In this document: one piece after another, positions 47,128 through 58,400 of the stretch
How positions within the stretch are numbered: position 1 is the first letter of the stretch
Layout: every line of letters starts with the position of its first letter
Assembly (NCBI GenBank): GCA_012845835.1
Contig: JABAKD010000027.1
Location: 8,611,364-8,675,363 of the forward strand
DNA: 64,000 nt
Source: Undaria pinnatifida
Lineage: Eukaryota > Sar > Phaeophyceae > Laminariales > Alariaceae
Reading direction: 5' to 3'
Made by a program: the position numbers and the translations under genes
Notes under the pieces: generated by a model
Database searches by the model: none
What the model was told of the DNA's origin: nothing
The model's input: the letters and a program-made list of their open reading frames with translations, nothing else

Positions 47128-47680
47128 GCTTGACACCCAGCTTGAAAAATACCGGCCATGGTGTTTCGTCGAAATTACTTTTTTGTTGCGTTTCTTGGGT
47201 GGACGTCAGATCAAACATATACTAGCAGCATCTACTGGCCCAATGCCATATTTAGTCAGTTCGTAGGGTCTGCTAGTATTGTGTGTGTGTTTTTTTTATT
47301 CCCTTTTTTTGCTTCCTCTTGTCTTTTCTTTTCATTTCCCTTTTTCGTTTTCGTTTCTAATATTTTCTCTTCTTTTATGTATTTTTTTCTTTCTATTCTT
47401 TTTCTCCAATTGACCCGAGTCTGATGTGCGTATGCGTAGTGATATGTACCACGTGTAATATATATTTTCAAAATATCTACGTGATAGTCTTTTCTGGGTG
47501 GCAAGCTGTGTAGTCGGGCTTTTTCAGGCGCGAGTAGTGAGCCGTATGTACCAGTAGTACGAACCTGGCACGTCGTAGGCTGACTCCTGACTATATTTTT
47601 ATATTTTTCTGGCGCAGGCTTGAGTTGCATCAGCTATGATATACGCGTGTACCACTTTTGGTTTTGTTCGTGTTTTTTTC

Positions 47681-47787
47681 CGTGGGGTATTCCTCCACTC
47701 CCGAGTGACTGGAGCCTGTCCTGTGACCACGGACTTGATTATGCGAGTTAATGTGAGAACAACAACAACAACAACAACAACAACAAC
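47681..47787 (+). repeat. dispersed repeat with (AAC)n tail, copy 2
   Basis: Same order as 7993-8098: ggggtattcctc, ggagcctgtcctgtgaccac, gacttgattatgcga, then nine AAC units. Confidence 0.65.
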
Positions 47788-47889
47788 TGGCAGGCCCAGT
47801 CGTAGATAGCTGCTGCAAGTAGCTTGCTGCGGACAGTAGATTACTGCTGCCAGCACGTACTGTCCAAGTGCCGAGCCCCACCAACTTGA

Positions 47890-48435
47890 CCTTTGTTGGT
47901 ACGGGTACGTACACGGGTACTTACCCGGGTACTTTCCCGGGTACTTACCCGTACCCGCACTTAAGTACGGACTACGGTACCTTACCCAAGTTTAAGGTAC
48001 GATAGGTACGCCGCTGCAATACCTATCCACGCAAAGGTACGCCCGTCGACGAAATGCCCGGGTTTAGGTACGAGCCTTGGGGCGACCTCAATACCTTACT
48101 TGAGTTTTAGGTACGTTAGGTACGGACCCCGATACCACCTAAGTGGTAGGTACGTTAGGTACAGCTGTCAATACCTTATCTAAGTTTTAGGCACGATAGG
48201 TACGCCGGTCCAATACTTACCCGGGTATAGGTTTTGCCGTCGACGAAATACCGGGGTTTAGGTAACGAGCCTTGGGGCGACTTCAACACCTTACCTAAGT
48301 TGCAGGTACGTGGGTACGGATCCTGATACCTTACCTTAGTGTCAGGTACGTTAGGTACGGTTGCCAATTGCTTACTTCAGTTTTAGGTACGATAGATGTG
48401 GCCCCGAAATCTTACCCGGGTATAGGTATACCTCA
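47890..48435. repeat. GGTACG-rich tandem repeat with higher-order period near 188 bp
   Basis: Short units such as ttttaggtacgttaggtacg recur. A larger block (cgtcgacgaaat, gggtttaggta, gagccttggggcgac) occurs near 48047 and 48236. Confidence 0.8.
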
Positions 48436-49163
48436 CCTATTAATAATATAGCCTTGCACGTTCTAGCTGCGTTATTCCTTGCGCGAGCGTAGCGGTAAGT
48501 AGCTGTGCCTTTGCACCGTATCTATCGGGGTGTAGACGCACCAGCACCCACCTCCGCATTGTCGTCGTATTGTTGCTGTTGCCAGAGTTTCACCTCATCG
48601 CATTCATCTGCACTGCAGCTGCTGTTGTTGCCGCCGCTGCCGCCGCCGCCGCTGCTTCGTCTTCTACTCCTGCCGTGCAGAGACCCGGCTGGTTGGACCA
48701 TCCGATGGGCGAAAGCGCGGCGTGATCTGGCGCCCCTTGTATTTTTAAGTATTTAGAGCTCACGTACGTCCACTGAAGTACACTACTGCAACAGGAAATC
48801 CAGCACTAATTCCAAGTAGTTTGTCGCAAAAAAAGCTGGGTGCTGCGCCAAAGTGGGCTTCGCTTTCTCTCTTGGAGCCTCTTTCGTTTCTTCTCCCAAG
48901 CCGTTGCAATCCACCAGATTTTGTGGAGCCTATTTCTCCAACGATGGACCTCCCGGTTGCCCGTGCTCCGTTCGGCTTAGAGAGTGCCAGCGAGGACCGA
49001 GAGGGGTCGACAGTTGACAGTTGACATCTGATTTGACTCGATTTTGGAAGAGGTTTGTAGTGACGGAAAGGCTTTTATTAAGCGGGTACTTTGTACGCAA
49101 GGTTATCGGGAGACGACACCTCTTTCGTTTCCCAGTCGGGGCCACGCCAGGCTTGTTGCTGCT

Positions 49164-49421
49164 ATGCGCTGCTCCATGAGATCTAAATGTAGGCAACATT
49201 GTCATGAATTTTCGTGCGCCGCCTTGGTTATGACCATAGCAGCGGCGGTGGCTACTGCGTCGGCCGGCGGCGGCGGTGCTGCTTCTGCTGCTGCAAGCGG
49301 TGTGCGAGGGGCGACTCACGTGTATCATAATCCTCTCGCATTTTTTGCAGGACCATCCTCGATGACTAGGTTTGTTGGGCGTGCCTCCTCTGACAGCACC
49401 TCGGCTACGCAGCGAACACAG
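49164..49421 (+). CDS. possible first exon with plastid presequence
   Basis: ATG opens an 86-codon frame ending at donor CAG|gtgagt in phase 0. Residues 18-32 (CAALVMTIAAAVATA) form a signal-peptide-like hydrophobic core ending in a plausible A-x-A site. A Ser/Ala/Gly-rich stretch and HNPLAFFAG follow. This order (signal peptide, then a transit-like segment with aromatic residues) fits import into a secondary plastid. Linking it to the HAD gene is an inference from phase, strand and the plastid location of plant homologues. It could instead belong to another gene. A tttttgcag acceptor inside it offers an alternative start. Confidence 0.42.
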
Positions 49422-52400
49422 GTGAGTGTCAATTGCTATTTTTTTCCCACGATCACTTCTCATGGGAGCAGGACCTACTGCGCGTCTCCCTGCACATGAC
49501 GGAACCTCGCCTTCTCTTTGCCCACCATCATTGCATATCATGTCCACGCGCCAGAGCCGTTGTTCAATGTTGTCATCTTCCTATTTTGGGTTGATGTTCT
49601 GGAAGCACTCTCGTTCACGGGCACCCGTACCAAACGTGTACGTACTCACATACTGGCAGGAGTACTGCTACGCTCTTGGGGCCACATATACACGTGGCAG
49701 TGTCGCGGCTCACGGGCAAGCGTGTAAGAGACAGGAAAAGGGTTTAGTAGAGATTGGTATTTCTTTTCTGCAGCAACAGCGGTGCCTTTGTTGCAACAAC
49801 GGCCGAATCAGCTGATGTACACACTGGGATTCGGGCTCTGTACGTATTTCAACTCTTCTCTGGAGTTATCGTTGCGGTTCACACTGCCTGGTACCTCATA
49901 CTGCTACACAATATTACATGGTACCAGGTATGAGATAGGGTCGTGGCCAAAGGGGGGTATACCGCCGTTTTTTTCGGTCAATTGGGGATGCAGGGAAAAC
50001 ACGTAATCGGAACGTGCCCACGCTTGCCCCCAACTGCCTCAAATTCAATTATGACGTGTTTGCAAAACACCCGCAGCCCTTGCCGAGCGTTCACACCTTT
50101 TCCCTGTTTTCGGGCGCGGTATTCGGGCTAACGGAACCGCGACGCAGGAGGGAACAAAAGGATGCCCCGTTTTGACAACTTGGGGGAGAGTGTGCCCCCC
50201 CAAATCTACTAAAAGCATTGTACTTTTTTTTTTTTTTTTTTTTTTTTCGCACACTTCTACTTTCTAGCTTCTGGACAAGCCGTGGTCACAGGTGTCGTCC
50301 CTTCTCCCCCCCGGTTCTTGCCTTCAATTTTTATCGCGCATAGGGTCCAGCACTCCCACTGCTCGTCGATTTTTCATTGAATGTTGCTGACTCACGCTCT
50401 CGCGCTTTCCGCAAGTCAATTATAATTTGAGCACAAGAAAAAAATCCCAACGAATCCATACGAGTATGCACTCGGCGGGGCTCGAACTCACGAAACTGAC
50501 CTATACCAGGCTCGAGGATGACCTGATACGCCACCGGGGCGACCGGCTAGTACTACCTCCTCGTGACCGCCATTTCCCCCCACTTGACCGAAAATGTCTC
50601 TCTTTTTGACGAATGACGACACCCTCAGAAACGAGTACAAGTAGGTCGCCACTTCATCGCCCAACAGTTCGAACTGACCGCGATCGGAACACCCAGTAGT
50701 TGTGAGTAGTCGCGGTCGTTTGTCTCCGAAAAAACGATGGTACAAGAGGCAAGCAAAACAAACCAATTCTTCATCGTAGACGAAAACTGTTTTTCTTGCT
50801 GGTTAGAAAACACAATGGGATGATCAGAAGACATGTCGTAGGTTGTGGGAGGTTGTGGGTGCTGCTCGGTGCCCGATGCTTGGTTGTCGGGCCGGAGGGA
50901 ACACACGCACACACACCACCGCTCACATCGGACGCACAGCAAACATACATACGATTCTGGTCGGCGCTCGAGTGATCCATGGTACGGAATAAGCACAGGA
51001 TAAGGGCCAACATGAACGAAGGGAAAAGGGGAAACAGAGGCTGCCAACAGCGCCAGTGTTCGTATACACCAATTCAGTTGATGTGGTCCGTCTATATTGC
51101 CTAGATGTACATTATAGAGGGAAATACCGGCACTATAGCTTCGACCGGCATTACTCCCCATACTGCCAGTACTGGTTGTTCCCATCTGTGCCAAGCGATT
51201 TCACAGGCACTTAAACGGACAACCGGCACTGCTCAGTCGGTACAATGTAGGGACCCCTATTGCTGCAGTACATGTCGTATCACATAATACGTCATGCGTA
51301 GTGTTCTCCGTGACGGATAAGAGCATACAATCTCTGCTTTGATCTTCGACGTGTCGAGGTGCAGCTGTGTTTTACGGCTTGCGGCAAGCCGACAACGGAA
51401 CGCGTCAACCATCGATAGGCTTGCCATACCGCCGGTCAATGTTTTCGTTGTTTATGCTTCGATATGTGTGTGTGTGCTCCCTGCGGCCCGGCAAACAAGC
51501 ACCGAACACCGAGCAGCACCCGCGACCTACGATGTGTCTTCTGATTATCCCGTTGCGTTTTCTAAGAAGCAAAGTATTTTGTTTTCGCCTATACGGATTT
51601 GATTTGTTTTATCTGTCTTTCGTGCGGTCGTTTTTCGGAGACTAACGACCGGAACTACTCGCAACTAATTGATGTTCCGCTCGTGGTCTATTCGGAATGT
51701 TGAGCGATGGCTTGGAGACGCACTTGTTGTACTCGTTTTTGAGGGTGTCGGAATTGGTTAAAACGGGGGACGTTTTCAGTCAAGTGGGGAGGACATGATG
51801 GTCACGAGAGTCTTCGTAGCACTTGAATTTAGTAGATTTGCGGGGGCATACCCTTCAACTTGTCGTCAAAAGGGGGGACCCTTTTCCCCCCTCCTGCGTC
51901 GCGGTATCGTTAGCCCCAATGCCGTGCCCGCCAAAAAAGGGAAAGGTGTGCGTGCTCGGCATGGGCTGTAGGTGTCTTACGATCGCGTCAGAATTGAGTT
52001 TGAGGCAGTTTGGGGCAAGCGCGGGCATGTTCCGCTGGCGTGCATTCCCTATGCCATACCCCCTACTGGCCGAAACCCTGGGGGTATACCCTCATTTGAC
52101 CACTACCCTATGAAGTGCCTCCCGAGTAGGCAGCAAACCAATGCATGATAATGATGGGGTGACTGGTACATCGTATAACATGGTATAATGTACCAGGTAC
52201 CTGGCAATAAACAAGTTTCCCCCTTGGGGATGTGTTTGACTCGAAATCCCGGAGGGTGTCGCAAGTTGAAAATGGGCAAAACAATCGTTCCTACCGTAGT
52301 TCCTACGAATCATATACATGAGCTACATTTTTTGTAACATATAAGGACGCAGCGTGAGCCGTGAGTTCTTCCGGAAGGTCGATACTCAACTTTGCAAGCT

Positions 52401-55400
52401 GTCCGTGACAGATTGGTCGCGCGTTTTCGACATGCGTCGAAGGAGGGGAGAATGTCGTGTTATGCTGGCTTACCACATGGTGCCCAGTACAGCACAATGT
52501 ATTCATACTTTTAGTACACTTCCTGTATATGTCGCAATTGCAGCAGATGTCCAGCCCAGGTCTGATGCTCGGATTTAACGAGATTCGACATTGTGTGTTT
52601 GATTTTTGCGTTGGACGTGAAATGTGTGTGATTGGATCTCCGGCCGAGCACCGCACACACAGGTACAGCAAACGACCAAAATAATGACAAATGCAGTCCG
52701 ACCAACCGTCTGGTGGAAGCGTGCAGCAGCACGGCTATTGTCGCGCTGCGCGCGTGCATGCTGGATATCTGCTTTTGTTGTAGTCCGGCTACATCCTTTG
52801 CCTCACTGGCTTGGCTTCTTGTGTGCGCTGCTGTAGTTTCACGTTTTTTACATACTTCCCCTTGTATCATACCTGGCATAATATGTCTCAAAGGCTTTAA
52901 CCCCAAAACTTGAGGGCACGTGAGTCAAAATTTCGAGAATGGATGAAGCACGCCCAAGCGGAGTTTTGGTGCAGCAACAGCGCCGTGTGTGCATGTCCGC
53001 CGTCTCCAAGGCTGTGACAAGTTGACGATCGAATCGTGCTGGGAAGGCCCAACGGTAGGCAAGATCATGCATAGCCTGCCGGTTTTGCGAATGGAGTGTT
53101 TTTGGCGATGCGACCTATCAGGCCTGTTCGCGTTTTATTTGAACTTTGTGTCATTTGTACTGTTTTGTCTTCCGCGACATCTTTGGCGGAATCACACCAG
53201 TTCTGACGTCAACCATCGACCAATATGTCTTGCCGTGACTGTCTCGACAGCCAACACCAACGCTTGCCGGACGGAGATTTCTCCTATTTTCTCTAACCGC
53301 CCCCGCCCCCGCCCCCCCCACCGCCTCCACCCCCCCCGCCCCCCCGTCCCCCCCCACCACCACCACCTCCACCCCCCCCCCCGTCGGCGTGTGAAAAGCC
53401 GTTATCGATGAACCTCGCCGCCGCGCCTTCGCGCGCCCCGAGCACAACAGCCGCTGCCGGCACCACGGACGACTCGTTGCGTGGTCGCAGACGGCGCCGT
53501 CCTTTCAGCGGCGCGGACGCTGGTAACCGCGGACCCGTTGCCGCCGCTTGCACCGCCACCTTCGCCTCCGCCGCCACCGCTAGCCGCAGTAGAAGCAGCA
53601 GCGGCGGCAGCAGCAGCAGCAGCAGCAGCAATTGTAGCAGCGGTCACGGCGACGGTGGCGGGGGTAGGGGCGGGGGAAGCTGCCGAAGCGGTACCGAGAT
53701 ATCGACTACGGACTTGTGGGTGAACCGTGGAAGCGTGGGCCCTCTTTTGGCTAGCGTCGGACCCAGCGTGGCAAATAAACCAGCAACAACAGCAGCGGCA
53801 GCAGCAGCGGTGGCAGCAGCAGCGGCGGCAACACCGCCAGCGTCATCAGCAGCATTAGTAGCAGCAGGCGGTGTACCCGTAGGTGGAGATGGAGTGGGAA
53901 GGGTTGAACGAGGAATCGGAGCCGGGGTTGGAGCTGGAGGAATGGGCGGCGGCGACTTCAGTGGTGGTGGTGGTCTTTACGGCCGAGCGGCCGTTGGCGT
54001 GATGGAAGCGGGAGGCGGGGTGGGGGCGGGGGGGGTGAAGGTTGGGGCGGGGGCGGTAGCGGCAACGGGCTGGCACCCGGCGGCGGAGCCCGACGAGGAG
54101 GAAACGGACGCTACACAGTACGACAACTGGAGAAAGCTCAGGGTGGAGGAGCTCGTGAATGACCAGTTTTTGACACCGGGGAGGTGAGCCAGGGAGGGCG
54201 GGGGGGGCAGGGGGGGTGCAGGCGGAGGGAGGGGTGAATGGGACGAGGGACGGGGGGGGTGGAGGGGAACGGGGGCGGGGGGAGGGGGGGGGGGTGTAGT
54301 TATATGGTGCATGCCCGTAGACCTCAGGACCATGGAGACCCGCGTCCATGAAATGCCGAGACGGTGGGGGGGTGGGGGAGATTTATAGGGAAGGAGGGGA
54401 AGGAAGAGGGCGTGGGGGAGGTTTATAGAGATGTTGGGGAAAGGAGGAGGGGGCGGAGAAGGGATGGGAGGGTAGGGGAGTTTGATAGGGAAGGAGGGAA
54501 TAGGAAGATGGCAGACGGGGGGGGGGGTAGAGAGACGCTTGTAAATATCACTTTTGCGAGCCGAGAGAGGTGAATACGGCGGAGTGGAGGAGATCTGTTT
54601 ATGAAGGAGGCGAGGGGAATGGGAGCGAGGTGAGTGAGGATCTTGTCAATGACCGTTTTCTTACACATGCGGCGTGAATGTAAGGGGGGGAGGAGAGTTC
54701 TATAAGTATGGGGGGAGGGTTAAGGAAAAGGGGAGGGAGTGGATCGAATCGTTTGTTTGTTTTTGTGGGGCATTGCTTGTCTGCGCTGGATCAAAGGCTG
54801 CGCCGTGCGGGAAAATATGCAAACGGACTTCCCCCCAAAAATATGCTTTTAGATGTATTCGTAATTTTGTTTTGTTTTCCGACGGGTGGGGAAAGTAAAG
54901 CTGAAGCTCACCACACTTCCACGTATTTTCGTACTTGGTGTATGTCAATCAACACCTGCCGTGTTCGCAATGCGGCGCTTGCTGGCGTGTCCTTCAGTTC
55001 CCGTGGTAACGACAGCGCGAGGTGTCCCTACCGTCGATCACCGTTACTGCTCCAGCAGCGCAAGCTGCCGTTGTATACGGATGCGTGAGTATATCGACCC
55101 GCCTTGATCCCTGGAGATCAGGTGCGGTGGAGATAGCCACCCGGAAAGTCATTCCTCCGGGTAGTGTGGGACTTGCCCAAGCTTACCTCCACCAACAACC
55201 CCCCCGGCCATGGGAAAGCAGCCTTCCGCCGGACTTGGTCCAGTTACGGTCCACCCTACCCTTGCGGACATCGGCCCTCACGTTACATTCCATACCGGGA
55301 TCTTGCTTCTCTGCGGCCGACCGTATGTTTTCCCCGCGGCTGCAAATTGTTGGGTTAGCCCCCGCTTCGCGCTGCATTTCTGCCGGTCGTGTTCAAATTC

Positions 55401-58400
55401 TGCGGTGCCGGTATTGTCATTCTCTGTAGTTCTCGTTCTTCGTTCTTGATGTTGTGTTTCTGTTTTCTTACTTTTGGTCGCCGGGCCTCTCGATTGTCGA
55501 ATACGGCGCGGCTTGTCCTCGGCACTTCCCTCTGGCGGGAGCCGTAGCCGCCCCGTCGCCGTTGCTCCAGCCCGTCCCCGTCCCCGTTCCGGTATTGTAG
55601 GGATGCGAGGGTCCATGGTCACACGAGTACGGCCATGCATAAAATGAATACCCGGGTACCCCCCGCCGGCCCCCGCCTCATGGGGGCGTTTGCCGCGCGC
55701 GGTACTCACACTGACCTTGCATTATGCTCGCCCTACACCTTCGACACGCTTGAGAGGTGCGGCGTGCTCTCCCTGACTGGCAGCCAACGCAATGTTTTTT
55801 TTTCTTGTATTTTATCCCTTGGACTGCCGGGATCCTCGCCCCTCCCCGACGTTGATTTACCAACCGTGGTGCGTCTCATGTGTCGGTTCCTGACCGTGGC
55901 GTTTTTTTTGTCGCCCTCTCCTTTTTTTTCCGTTTTTTTTTTTTTTGGCGGTTTGATCTTCAGGGTTAACGAAATCATGGATCCCAACAACCTGCAACGG
56001 CACCAGTACAACACCAATCCGGACTCGTCTTTCGGAGCAGTGTTCCAGCTCGACACCCTCATCGACGTCATCCCGGGCCTCATCTACCCCGCCTGGCTCG
56101 AGGTACGACCCCCCCCCCCTCCTCCCCCCTAACCCTCCTTCCCCACAATGGAGAGATGGTGGCCATACATGCGAACCAGGAAGGGGATGAGATAACTTTT
56201 GTTTTTGATGCATGGTACAAGGGCTCCGCTCCGCGGGCGGCGCAAGGAAGAATGCAACTAAAATAAGAGGCCCATAATTTGGTGCGAACAGCGAATTGAT
56301 GATGCCAAGAGCTGCTTGTGCAGAGCAGATTGTCCTGTGCGGTGCTTTGTGCTTGTTGGCGGTGTCACGTTCTGATCGGCAGTACGGGAGTAATTTGCGT
56401 GAGGGAAAACATGGGGACGGAGAGATCGAATGAAGAAAAAGCTAAGAGAACTCAAAAACACGTATACCTGGTACTGCTGTATGTTCGAAAGAAAGCACAG
56501 CGCAGCGCGACACAGCACCGCAGCGCAGGGCAAGGCACGGCACCGCACGGCGCTGCGCTGCGCTGCTAAGCTATATATAGCTGGGCTGATCTGAGCTGGG
56601 CGTGCATTGTGATTCGGCACCGTGCGTAGTACCTGGTGTGTACAAACCTGTTGTAGTAGTACCGGCACGTGGTATGGAATTTCGAAGAAAAACAAATACT
56701 GAGAAGCGCTGAGAAGCGCTGTTTCGGGCATCCGAGCCCTCGCTCAGCCGCCCGGAGAGGAGAATATCTTAAAGTTAGTGTGGGAAGCAAAAAAAATGGA
56801 GGCCGCTCAGGAAACCGATGTTGTTTGTGAGTAGGTCTATAGGACTATCCACTAGACCACATAGTCACTGTGAATTTGTGGTCTAGTGGATAGACTGTCC
56901 GGTTCTGAGCCTGTGGTGTGCGTGGGTTCGAATCGCGGTAACATAGGGGGGGAAAAAATGATATATAGGACTATCCACTAGACCACAGAGTCCAATGCGA
57001 CTTTGTGGTCTATTAATAGTGGATAGACTGTCCGGTTCTGAGCCTGGCGTGCGTGGGTTTGAATCCCGGTGTCATCGAAAAAAAACATACCTGGTATGTA
57101 TAGATACTCATAGAAAGAGCATTGATAGTAGTAAACTCATAAAAAGATGGTGAGAAGCGCTAAAAAGAATCCCACAGAGTCACTTGTGACTTTGTGGTCT
57201 AGAAGATAGACTGTCCGCTTATGAGTCTGGGGTTCGTTGGTTCGAACCCGGGTGTCATCGGAAAAAAAAAATAACGATCCTCATGAAAAAAGCATGGACA
57301 GCCCTCCGAAGAGGAGAATATATCTTGAGGTTAGTGTGGAAAATGGAGGCCTTTCAGGGCCTCCCAGGAGATCGATATTTGTAAAAAGTTGTATATGGAG
57401 AAAATGTTCTGAGCGCCCAAATGTTGGAGGTGTCGCTATTAAGAGTAGAAACTGTGCTTCCATCTCGAAAGGGATGCGTGGTCAATGATCAAATTACTGA
57501 GGCAAGCAACATACGAGGACGCCCACATCCCCCCCACCCCCAGCCCCCCCCCTAGCCCCACCCCAACCCCCACCCACCCCTCTGGCGTTGATGCCAGTCG
57601 CAAGTGTTTCCAATGGGCGGCGGGAGTGTGTATTATCGCTTTAAAAAACGTTGCAGTCGCTTTCGTTCCCGCTCCCATGATTTTTCCGCCGTTGTTCCCC
57701 TGACTTTCCGTCCCCGATTTTCCGTCTGCGTCCACCTGATTTTCTCGTCCCCATTCCTCTGCCACCCTCCCCCCCCCTGTGCCCTGCTGTTCCTTCCACT
57801 TTTGGTGAATTCGATATAGGTGGCGAGGGCTCTTCACCTGAAGGCTCCCACCCTGGAAACGGTGCAGAGGGGGTACGGCTGGACACCCGAGCAAATGTTT
57901 TTGAGGGAGTTTAATTGGAGGCTGACGCAGGAGGAGCTGGAGGGGGGGATAGAAATCTACGAGCGGACGGTGGGTATTGGTGTTGGTGTTGATGGTGTTG
58001 GTGGTGTTGGTGGTGTTGGTGGTGTTGGTGTGGGCGGAGGTAGAATCTACGAGCGGACGGTGGATGTTGATGTCGCTGTTGGTGGTGGTGGTGGTGATGC
58101 AAGCGTTGATGTTGGTGTTGATGTTCGTGCTTGTGGTGTGTGGTGTTGGTGCAGGTGCGGGTGTTGGCGGTGTTGGTGTTGGTGCTGTTGCTGGTGTCGG
58201 TGTTGCGGTTGGTGTGGGTATTGGTGTGGGTGTACCTGGCAGTGTGGGTGTAGGTGTGTTGCTGCGCTACGTTTGGCCCTCGCTGGTGAGTTTTGGGCGG
58301 AGGAGGCGCCGTTGCTGCCGCCGTTGCCGCCCCTGCGGATTCGCATCGCATCGAAAACAATCGAATTGAGTCGAATCGATTTTTTCACGGGGCGACTATT

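Noticed and set aside
52300-52910. Several 70-130-codon frames near 52.3-52.9 kb
   Set aside because: Both strands are open with no codon bias or motif; the left part resembles a dispersed repeat (gtgagttc...gatactcaactttgcaagc).
56869-57257. Three functional tRNA genes
   Set aside because: Anticodon and T stems are mismatched and acceptor stems do not close; a repeat family is the better explanation.
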